From: Paraspadella gotoi
Lineage: Eukaryota > Chaetognatha
DNA: 64,000 nucleotides
Direction of reading: 5' to 3'
NCBI GenBank assembly: GCA_051294375.1
Contig: CM119271.1
Span: 2,432,677 to 2,496,676, forward strand
The notes under the pieces were generated by a model. That model was not told the origin of the DNA and did no database searches. It saw only the letters and a list, made by a program, of their open reading frames with translations. The position numbers and the translations under genes are program-made. Below, one piece after another: positions 29,566-40,557 of this stretch (positions are counted from its first letter, which is position 1; the number at the start of each line of letters is the position of its first letter).

Positions 29566-31227
29566 TCACTCGTTACGACCGTTCTCGTTTTCGACGATCT
29601 CTTCGCTCTCGAAAGTGGCTTCGGGATCTTCGTCGATGACGAGCACCAAGTTGTCGTCGTCTTCTTCCTCGAGGAGAAGATGATTGGGAATTCCTCGATG
29701 AAAGATGGAATCTCCGCCGCCGACTTCGGTCGAGAGGATTTTGGCTTTCGTCCCCACCGAGTTCTTCTCGCCCCCTTCGACCGCCCCGCGCCTCTCGGCG
29801 ATGGCTATTTCCGCCTTCTCCCAAAAAGCTCTTTTCTCCGCCGGCCCCAATCGGCCGAATTCCCCGCGACAAAAGCGCCGCATGTCGGCGGCCGAGAACT
29901 CTGGATGCTCGTTCCGAATCCGGTCCTTGTTCTCTTTGTACCAGAGAGAGTAACTGACTTGAGCCGGGGAGCCTCCGCGGATCTTCTTAGGGGCGGAGCG
30001 CTTCTTCATGAGCCGCACCGGCTCCATGGACTCGCAGACGATCTCTACCGAGGGCTGGCCGAGGACGGCGGGGTCGGAAGACGCCACAGGGATCGGAGAT
30101 GCCGCGGCGGCGGAGGTCGTCACCGGCGGTCGATCGGTAAAGACGACGGAAATCGAGGGACGTTTAGGATCCAAAATCTTTTCTTCGTTATCAACGACTT
30201 CCTCTTCGACGACGACGTTGGGGACGTCGACGATTTCGGCGGCATCGGTCGCGTCTCCGTCGTCCTTCATGAAATCGTCGGAGAGATTTCGGGAGGCAAC
30301 GGCCCGACTCGACTCTCCTCCCGCCAAGTGCAATCGGTAGCGTTCTCTATCTCGCTCCGCCAGACCTTCATACTTTTTCCTCTCCTCCTCGCTGACAACC
30401 TTCCATTGCTGCGACAGGTTCTTAAAGGTCTCCCGCCAGGACGTCATGTCCTTCTTACCCCCGATTTCGCTGGAGGACTTGCGCATCGCTTCCGCCATAA
30501 AAAACTGATAAGCGCTGCGAGGCTTGGCGATCTTTGACTTTTTACTGCGGCGTCGTTTGGCGGAGGGCGGAGACTGCGGCGGGAGCAGCGGCGGGGATGG
30601 CGCTGCGTCCTCGTCTTCAGCGAATTCGGAGGAAGAATCATTAGCGAGAGGATTGTCGCCCGCTTCGTCGATGTCCTCGAGAGTTTCGTCGGCGGACGAG
30701 GCTGCTCGGCGCCGAAACTCGGCCATCTCCGCCTCGTAACGAACCTTGGCGGCCTCTCGACTCATCTCGAAAGGACGCTTCTCCTCCTCGGACATTCCGC
30801 GCCACTCGGCAGCCAAGTGAGACACCACGTTCTGGTAAGACATGCCCGACGATTCGTCAAACTTATGCCGCTCCTGACGAACGAAGTGCATGAAGGCGGG
30901 ATGGGGCGCGACTGGCTGTCCGGGGAGTCGGGCCGGCTTCTTACGTTTGCCACGCGTCCTGGCTCCTCCTCTTCCTGCCCCTTTGGCGCGAAGCGTCTGC
31001 CGAATCTGAAAGTTGTACCTCGATTTGTCGACGGCCTCTAACTCGACGAACTGCGCTTTGTCCTCGGCTGTCATTGTGGACCAGCGCCGGACGCAATCCG
31101 CCCGTAGCGCTTCGTCGTCGGGACAGGGGTTCTCGGGGGTCTGATTCTCGATGAGGTTCTTCTTGGTGAGATGGAGAAACCACTCGAAAGACGTCATGGA
31201 AACGCGGACGTCGCGAACAAGGGACAT
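29566..31227 (-). CDS. Protein with four HMG-box-like domains
   Basis: Intronless frame of 553 aa. Four HMG-box-like segments are visible at about residues 10-75 (FEWFLHLTKKNL, RWSTMTAEDKAQF), 105-170 (HPAFMHFVRQERHKF, EWRGMSEEEKRPFE), 235-305 (KPRSAYQFFMAEAMRK, QWKVVSEEERKKYE) and 425-490 (VSYSLWYKENKDRI, FGRLGPAEKRAFWEKAE). Basic linkers (GKRKKP, KRRRSKKSK) and acidic stretches alternate. The C-terminus is acidic. A nuclear DNA-binding or chromatin role is inferred. Multi-box layout recalls UBF, but no orthology is claimed. RPS15A ends 350 bp upstream on the same strand. Confidence 0.85.
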   Translation of the reverse strand: MSLVRDVRVSMTSFEWFLHLTKKNLIENQTPENPCPDDEALRADCVRRWSTMTAEDKAQFVELEAVDKSRYNFQIRQTLRAKGAGRGGARTRGKRKKPARLPGQPVAPHPAFMHFVRQERHKFDESSGMSYQNVVSHLAAEWRGMSEEEKRPFEMSREAAKVRYEAEMAEFRRRAASSADETLEDIDEAGDNPLANDSSSEFAEDEDAAPSPPLLPPQSPPSAKRRRSKKSKIAKPRSAYQFFMAEAMRKSSSEIGGKKDMTSWRETFKNLSQQWKVVSEEERKKYEGLAERDRERYRLHLAGGESSRAVASRNLSDDFMKDDGDATDAAEIVDVPNVVVEEEVVDNEEKILDPKRPSISVVFTDRPPVTTSAAAASPIPVASSDPAVLGQPSVEIVCESMEPVRLMKKRSAPKKIRGGSPAQVSYSLWYKENKDRIRNEHPEFSAADMRRFCRGEFGRLGPAEKRAFWEKAEIAIAERRGAVEGGEKNSVGTKAKILSTEVGGGDSIFHRGIPNHLLLEEEDDDNLVLVIDEDPEATFESEEIVENENGRNE

Positions 31228-31438
31228 CTCTACCTTTATATATTTGCGCTGCGCTATATCGACATTTAACTAGCTTCTAATACGCTTTTAAAGTTAGTTG
31301 AAACTACTACGCTAACTGACAAAAGCTCGAAACATTAAACAAATGAAAATGTACACAAAATTCTGAAATAAAAAAAAATCAACATCAGAAATAATGGTTG
31401 TGATGTAATGAAACTGAAATTTTTTGTTTTCTTTTTTT

Positions 31439-31444
31439 TTTATT
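31439..31444 (-). terminator. Putative polyadenylation signal of RPS15A
   Basis: AATAAA on the minus strand, about 134 nt past the RPS15A stop, in an A/T-rich 3' flank. Confidence 0.45.
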
Positions 31445-31577
31445 AAACTTGTCGCGTAACAACAAATGAAAGCCTAAAACTGAGTAGCAAAGAAACAAAA
31501 AAGGAATAGAACTCTGAACTGGAAAAAAAATCTTCTCTTCAAAGTTGAAACTTTTTTTTTTCCTCCCCAGAAAATCG

Positions 31578-32259
<682 letters not shown>

Positions 32260-33340
32260 TTTTGTCGGTTTTTAATCAGCGGGCGTTTTAAGAAAAATAT
32301 GTACTTTTGATATATTGTCTTTAGTTTTATCAATACCTCTTTTTTTTCATAATAATAATCTGGAACCGAAAAGTAAAAACGAACAAGATGAAAAAAAACA
32401 CGTCTAAAATAGTCGATAACGAAGGGTTAAAATCATATGCATGATCGCACAGATGGCAAAACAGTTTTTAATATCAAATGTTTAAACATTAATGCCGATA
32501 GGAAAAAGAGTAAAATACTGTTGAACAATTTATACTGAGAATTCAGTACAATGAAAAAATAAAAACGTTTAAGACTTTCTTAAAAATCTTACATGATTTA
32601 TTTTTTTAATGTGGTATGAAATATCGCAAATAGTCTGCGCGATACGATAAACATTGCATTATCGTAAAAAAAAAATACGTAAAGCTCTATTAGAACAATA
32701 TATAAAATAATTCATTAAACGAAGTTGACAAATCGTCTTAGAAGAGTCTTTCTTTTTATTTCGTTTCTTAGCTAAATACTAAAAGCCATGATTAAAATCC
32801 GTATACCGCGCGGTGCTTTAAAACATGATCCAAACAAAGCCACCTATATGACGTCTGCAGTTTAGACGGATAAAAACTAACGAGAATAAAAAGTTTTCAG
32901 TTGTCCAATGTTAGGATTTATAACGGAAAAAGGGAACCCTGGTTTGGACGCGTCCAACCCGACGAAACGTGACGGGATAAAAACGAAATAACACGAACGT
33001 TGGAACGAATTAACAATGTAAAAAGATGAAAATGTGTAAAAAGTCCCCAGACAAAAAAAGTATCTTTACTTTAAATAAAATCAAAAATGATAAACGAAAG
33101 AGATCATTTTAAAGATGGTTTAAATATGCTGTTCTGATATATCTAAATCTACCGTAAAAACGCAATGTAATAAAAGAAACGTCACCAAAAAAAATAAATA
33201 AAACTATTTCTGTCATAAAAAGAACTTCAATCTTTAACTGGAAGCCAAGGCTTCTTCACTACAAAAGGCATAAGCTTATTAAGCACTAGTCATAATGCAC
33301 TAGGATAATGCCCCCTTAACTCCCCTCCGAGTCTCTCATC
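32260..33340. other. Spacer between YTHDC2 and RPS15A
   Basis: About 1.1 kb of AT-rich DNA without a coding frame. It should hold the YTHDC2 3' UTR and RPS15A promoter. No repeat structure was recognised. Confidence 0.5.
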
Positions 33341-36300
33341 TCAGCGAGCCTTGCCGACGAAGAGTCCAAGCAAGCGTCGACCCACAACGGGCTCGATCTC
33401 CTGACCTTCCCTACTAATCTTGACCTGCTTTCCCTCGTTCCAGGGATTGGCCAGGTTGTTTGTCTCGTTAAATGAGACGTCCTTCCTGGCCACCCACTCG
33501 ATGGGGAAGGCCCCGCCGCAGTTGGCGCCGAAAAAGGCGGATAGATCGGGGTCGGAGCGGGAAGCGGAAGGTATGGCACGCATGCGCGCCACGCCGAGGA
33601 AGCGCGAAGTGACGGGGAAGGAAAAGACGAGAAAGACGTTCTTGCCAGAGGAGAAAGCGCGGCAGAGCTTGCGCTCGGTGATGATCCCTGTTGCCCAAAC
33701 ATTCTTGGATACGGCGTAGTCGTAAACCTGGCGTTTTAGAAACGAATATTATTATTTTGTATTATTTTGTTGTAATTTCTTGATTTTGAAAACGATTAGT
33801 ACTTTCATATAAACGCATCAAATTTGTTGTCTGTTATTATGAGGGCCTACCTCGCTGCTACGCGGCTTGACGACAAAAAAGGCCTCCACGTGGAAGGGAT
33901 CCTGCGCGGAAGGCCGCTCCGCGTTAGCTGCGGCAGCGGCGGCGGCGGCAAGAGCTTTATAAGCCCCCTGCCTGTCGGGGATCTTGGCGGACGTAAAGGT
34001 GGGCGGCGGCATGGATGGGTCGAAGTGATTACTGACTAAGTAAGAGTTTTCGAGTTGAGGCAGAGTGCGCTGGAACTGATGCGAGACAATGTTTGATAAA
34101 ACGGGAGAATAAAATCTTATAATTAACTTAAGAAATAATTCGACCTCTCACCGAATGTCTTCCCGAGTTGGTGGAGGCGATTGACGGATTAAAAACCGGC
34201 AGCATGGAGATCTGCTGTTCGAGCATGGCGAGGTTAAACTCTGGCGCAATTCCGGCGGCAACGGCGAACCGCTCGGCCTGCTGCGGTGCCAGGGCGGCCG
34301 CCGTCTGTGGAAATTTGTGCTGCGCGCGGGAGGCGCCGAAGTCTACGTGCATCTGGCGCGGTCGCTGGCCGATCCCGCTGGGCTGTTGGAGCCCGGTGGA
34401 GTTTTCCTCATTGCAGAGGAGTCGCTCAACCGAAGTGAGGACGTATTGATCAAGAGCAGTCCATCCTTTAAAAGGAGCGGAAGGAGAAGTTATAATAGGC
34501 CTTAAAGAGTAGCTGTGTCCCCCTCCCGCCACCAACCCCCTTCATCACACCGACCTTTACCCGGCTGCCTCATCCTCCGCATCACCAGGGCGTGAAACTT
34601 GACCCTCAAGCACTGCAGCAGGTAGAGTGAGCTGTAGTCCATCACGAAAGAAATCCAATCGTCTATTTTGAGCCTCTTCACTTCCTGGGCTCCGTCGATC
34701 TCAGCCTCCTTGACGCCGTCGATGGCGCCGGGACTGGACAACGCTCCTCCGCCGTTGACGCCGCCACCGCCGGGCTCGTCGCTCATGGTAAGATGGCGCG
34801 TGGTGCCGGCGAACAAGCCGACGGTGATGGCGGAGACAGCGGTGCAGCAGCGGATGGTGGCGTGGCGGTGAGATTTGCAGACCCGCTCGAAGATGAGCCA
34901 ATCGGTGGGCAGGGCGGCGATTGTCTGCTGATGGGCGGCGTCTATGGTGTCGCCGTCGCTCGTCGGCGGTTGATAGAGAACGGAGGAAGAGTGGAAACGG
35001 ATCTTGCCCTCTTTGGGGCAGACGGCCTCGCCGCGGGCGCGGTCAACGCGGAGCAGGTTGGGATACAGTCCCGCGCAGAGGGCGCCCTTTACCATCGGCC
35101 AACGCTCGCTGTTGGCGTTGAGGTCGCGCATATCGCCGCCGCCGCGGCTGTGGATAAACTTGAGTGCGCGGAGCTCCTGGGAATATAAGGAATAAAAATA
35201 GAAGAATAAAGTCGCTACAATTCCGCACCCTTTTTCTCATTTTAAACCTTTCCCCCCCTTTTTTTTTAAATCTCCACAAACTCAAAGAACCTGCAGCAAC
35301 TTGGTCCTGATGTCGAAGATGACCCTCATCGTGGAGGAGGACACGAAGTTCCTCTCGCAGAACTTGACCTCCATCTCGGTGCCGCGGCGGAAGGAGCGGT
35401 CGCGCTCCGTGTTCCGGTTCCACTCCTGGAAGACGCGGAGCAGGGCCACGTGATCGGAGAAGGTGCGGTCGGCGAGGTCGACGCGAGCGCGGGCGGCGAG
35501 GCGCTTTTGAGACGGATGCAGGGGAAGCACGAAAGGGTCGCGATAGGCCAGGGCGGAGGCGATGGTGAGAACCTGTGGTGTGGGGGGGAAATACGAGAAG
35601 TTGGATTAGTTATATTTACTGTAAATATCGAAAATGTAAATGTATTAGCCCGCTTTAAATATAAAAGCTGTTATGAATTTCGAAAGAATATCAATATTAT
35701 ATTATAATTTAACACTTTAGACATTTTTATCTCGATTATGAACTATTAATGAAAAGAATTAATTAATAAATAGAATTAAAACCAAGAATTTTACCCTAAG
35801 TTTAACCGCTCCCACTGTTTACCGGGTCAACGCAGCGGAGTATGATCGAGTAAAGAACCATCTTTCCCAGATGCGGTGGGAGAGGCAAGTCGGCCAAATG
35901 GCTCCCCAATTCCGTCAGTTCTTCCTTCTTGTCGAGGGCATCGATGTTTTTGAGGGAGACGATGGCGCTCTGAATGGCGGAAAAGGCCGGGGGGCTGGGG
36001 GCCTGACGGAAGGAGGGGCGTTAAATAAAATAATAAGGAAGCTTTCAGTTTCAGACAAAAAGTTAAAATTTAAGTTTAAATAGAAAAATCTTTAAAAAAA
36101 TTTCAAACCCCAAGAAAATCCCATACATATCCAATACGTAAAACGGATAACAAAATCACGACACAAAATTGGATAACAAAATCACGACGAAGCGATTAAA
36201 AAAAAAATAAGATAAAAACTAAATATTATATATAAAGACCAACTTACCCGCGACAAATAATTCGTGATGGAGACTTCCGATCCGGCGATGACCTTGGCGT

Positions 36301-39300
36301 GCAAGCACAACTCCTCTAGCGGCTCCCTCTGAATTTCCGGCAACACGGACTCGGCGAACGTGTTGAAGCGGGACATGCTGTAGAGCCGGTAGCAGGAGCC
36401 GGGCACCACGCGACCCGCGCGAGCCTCGCGGTATTTGGCGTTGATCTTGGCGATCCAGTTCGAGGACTTGTAAGCGGGCGAGGAGACGTCGCAGGCCTTT
36501 TCGCGACATTTGCCCGAGTCGATGACGATGGTGACGTCGTCGATGGTGACGCTCGTCTCCGCGATGTCCGTCGCCAGGACGATCTTGCGGGGGCCGGGAA
36601 TGGAGTGCTCGAATACTTGGTGAAGCATCGGCGTCTCGCCTCTGAGAAAAACGAAAAAAACATGTTTCGAAACTGAGAAGCCAGATAGAAGCTAGAGAGA
36701 GAGAGAAAGCCTCGAATCTGGTACAGAGCCTCACTTAGTTTACAGCTTCACTTACTCCTATTATGGGCTCAGCCAATCAGCGCTCGTTTATTCGGCCAAC
36801 GACAGATCGATGAATGGGGGAAAACCAAAGGGTCTTAAAGAAAAAGACGCTTGAAACAAAAGCCAACTCCGACCACGTTTTTTGGGAAGGAAAATCTCGA
36901 TAGAATATAAGTCGGAAACAAAGCAAATTTTCTATGTGCATAACGTTATATTTTATAATATAAAAAATTTAAAAGTAAGAATTTAGAAACTTTTTGCAAA
37001 TTATGAGATATTGCAAAAAAAATACGTCAAAAAAAAAATCAAATCTCAGCAGTATAACATAACCTTCAGTCATTTCCAACATACATACAAATAAAATCCC
37101 TCTTAATTACCTAGCGGGAGTAGCTTGCAGCTTGGAATGGAGAAAGAGCACCTTGACCCTGGACGAGTTGGCAACGAAGGACTGAGCGTTGAGGGCGTCG
37201 CTGGTCCGTATAATTTCGTCATAGCCGGGCAGAAAGACCAAAACCGAGCCACTGGTTTTGTCGTGCTCCAGCACGTACTTGACTAGCTCCACCAGCAGAT
37301 CTATGTCAACCTGCTCGTCGTCGAAGCAGGCGTAGTACACCCCGAGCCGCTGCTCCGTCTCCTTGGCGCCGACTCCGCCGCCGGGTTTCTCGCCGTCCTC
37401 GCCACGAAGGATCGTGTTGCCGTCGATGGGCGTGACCCGCTCGTTCTCCATGAAGGATTGGAGCATTTCCACCACGTCGGCCTTTTCCGCGCCGCGCGCA
37501 AAGTCGAACGCCGTCTTCTCCGTGACTTTGGTCTTGAGCATGACCGAGGCGCCGAGACGTAGCAGGCGCTGGACCGAGGGGAGGTGCCCGGCCTTGCAGA
37601 CGGCCATGAGGGGAGTGACGCCCGAGTGGGAGTGGGCGTAGTCGACGCTGACGTTGTCGCTCAGAACGAGGCAGAAGAGCTGATCGAAGTTGTCCTCGTT
37701 GTCGAGGTCTTCCTCGAGGATGTTGTTGATGATTTGGTCCATGTCGCGGACGACTTGCGGGTCGATCTGGGGCAGGCATTTGCGAGGGGCGGAGTCGTCC
37801 GTGATTTTCTTGGATTTCGTAAAAATAAAACATTTCAATCATAACACAAGCAATTCGGTTAGTTTGAAAAAAAAAGGTCGAATTTTCCAATTTTTTGAAA
37901 AATTTTAAAATTGTCGCGAGTCCTCAAAATAAATGGCCTCAAAAGTTTACACACAATGTGTCACACATTAGTATAGATAGGTCGTTTATACTGTTATTTT
38001 AAATATTTTTACATTTCCTGATAGGAAATGATGTAAATAATGTTGATGCAACATTTCCAATCAATCGATTCACGAATTGAAAAATAATCTACAAAAAATG
38101 GTCATTTTTCACGACTAATTTTCAAAACAAATCCGAGTTCGTTAAATTTTCTTTTTGGTTCCACCTTCTTGAAATTTTTAGCTTCGGCCGAGGAATATGA
38201 AACATAACAATTTAAAAGGCCTCAATGATGAGAAGCCATATCTAAATTTTTAGCTTCCTATGGTTACACACTTGAGCAATTTCCAATGTTAAAACAGCGT
38301 GACGACGACGGCACAAAGAAGCAATACTAAATGGTTATATCTACGCCGAAGACGGACCTAAGCCCGTCTGGCGAGATAAAAAAAAATCAAACCAAATTTT
38401 CCCCTCAATATGCAAATAAGATTTTAACAACGAAACGAAAGGAACCTCATAACACAAAGGAAAAAGAATAAAAAAATGAAATAAATCTCACCTGTTCCGT
38501 CTCCCTCGCGCCGCGCCCCTGACTCCGCTCCAACTTTTTCATCCTCTCCGTGGAGTAACCCGTCAGCTCCAGCACGTCTTCCAAGAAGAAGACCTCGACG
38601 GGCTGGACCCTCGCCGGGATGTCGATGAGCGGGCATCCGCCGAAATACTTTTGAAACTCGACCATGTCGGGCGTCGAGGCCATCAGGATGAGACGGAGGT
38701 TGGGGTTTTTGACCAAAAGGGTGCGCAGCTCGATGGCGAGAAAGTCAGAGATCCGGTTGCGTTCGTGAACTTCGTCCATGATCACGTGGGTCACGTGCGC
38801 AATCTGAACGAGGGAGACAGAGTTGCGCTATTATTTTTAACGGGACAAGCCCGAGTAAGAAGAAGAAAGTTTGTTGTTTTAACATTTAAATTAGTAATTA
38901 CCTTCGTCAAAAGTAGTAAATCACAAAACTATCCAAGCAGCATTTTTCTAACATTTAGGGACACCAACCCATTAAGTCCAGCATCTTTTCAATTCTCATC
39001 AATCTACCTGCGATTCCTCGCTTCCCATGATCGTCCGCAGCAGCACCCGATAGGTGCAGAGAGTGCAAACTGTTCTCGGCGACAACTTGGACTCGAGTCG
39101 GACTTGATATCCGATGGTCTGACCAATAGGCTCGCCGCGCTCAACAGCGATGCGTTCGGAGACTGTCATGGCGGACAGTCGACGCGGCTGGGTGCAGATG
39201 ATGCGGCAGGGCTCGTTACGCAGTTCGCACGTCTCCATGATGAACTGCGGGACCTGAGTGGATTTGCCACTCCCGCTCGCGCCAGATATGATGATGACCT

Positions 39301-39814
39301 GGTTGTTCCAGATACTCTGAACGATCTGATTACGCATGCCCCAAATGGGCAGGGTTTTGCGGTAGTCGTCGAAACGGTTCGTCAACGCCGGCGGGACCCG
39401 CTGCGGGATGCCGCTGTTGATGCGACCGCTTGTCTGGCGGCCGTCTTGGCCCATGATGGCGCCTTTCTGGCGGATGAAGGTCGATGGGAGCGGAAGCAAT
39501 TCCTGGCGCTCCAGATGGTTAATGGGGCATTGGGAAAGAAGCGAGAAGATTTCCTTTCTCGAATTGCTCGTCAGAGTGAGATCGGCCGGGGTGAGGAGGT
39601 AGCTGCCTTCCGTCTTGACCAGGGTGATGAGCTTTCGCAAGCCCTGCCCCGCGCACTTTGCCCCTATGCCCTGCAGGCGGCAGAAACTCTGGATAAAGTC
39701 CTGCTCGGCCGGAGTGTAGGACCCCGGAAGAGAAAGTTCCAACTTTGATTCGTCTTCAGTGAATTTTTTTAAAAATCGCGCGAGTTCGAAAAGAAGATTA
39801 GCGTTGGACGCCAT
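33341..39814 (-). CDS. YTHDC2: YTHDC2: helicase-like m6A reader, helicase and R3H motifs altered
   Basis: Ten exons in phase: 39008-39814, 38492-38803, 37111-37808, 36248-36641, 35823-36002, 35291-35572, 34555-35176, 34152-34465, 33851-34075 and 33341-33727, giving 1406 aa (human 1430). Order: R3H-like N-terminus, RecA1, ankyrin-repeat insert (SGVTPLMAVCKAGH), RecA2, HA2, OB fold, the conserved GLQQPSGIGQRPR segment, and a C-terminal YTH domain. The YTH part has KNVWATGIITERKL and IEWVARKD, giving two cage tryptophans, plus NPWNEGKQVKISREGQE. Oddities: the R3H RxxxH is EQDFIQ, motif I is GASGSGKS, motif III is MAST, and motif VI reads YREARAGR instead of QRRGRAGR. YTHDC2 binds m6A RNA and drives meiotic entry in mammals. 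Neighbouring paralogue upstream. Confidence 0.95.
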
Positions 39815-40557
39815 GTCTGTGCCTAAAAAAAAGTAAAACAGCGTTCGAAAGAAACGGTATTATCACAATTTTTGGGAGAAGGAGAAAAAGGGAGTGACAT
39901 TGTGCGTTGTAACGATAAACAATGATTATTTCTTAAATAAAATTAATAATTCATGGACCCAAGGTTAACGAGGAACCTTTAAACAGACAGAATAAAATCA
40001 ACAATAGCAACTCGACAACTGTCATTAAAACTAAAACGCTTTCCTGCCGTTTCTGATCCGCTAGTCTACATACTAAGTCTAAGAAGACTCGATTCCACTG
40101 GACTGAGATCAAACGGTCAAAATCTATCGCGAAGTGAAAATCGTCACCAATTTGAATAACAGATCAAAAAAAAATTAATACAGTAAAAAAATAGATTTTC
40201 CGAGATAACCGTTTTAAATTTAGACGAAACCAAAGAGGAACAAAATTTATTAAAACTGAGGTATCATTCTCAAAATGAAGAAATCGTAATCGTAATCGTT
40301 ACGTGCTTCGGACTAAGAATAAACAATCTAAATGAAAAAAATATGACGTAGTCACGTACACAACGCACCGAAAAAAACACCGAATTTTTTTTTTTAAACT
40401 CAAGAAGTTTAGTACAAAATCAAATATCTTAAAAAAATCCTAATAATCAATATTTTTATCATCTCTCTGTTTTCGATCTTGTTGGCTCACCTTCACAGTA
40501 AAATATTGTAAAAATAAAATGGGTATATTTCCTTCAATCAAAAAAAACCATCCAAGT
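39815..40557. other. Spacer between the two YTHDC2-type genes
   Basis: About 740 bp, AT-rich, with no coding signal seen. Short enough that the two paralogues could share transcription or arise from a tandem duplication. Confidence 0.5.
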
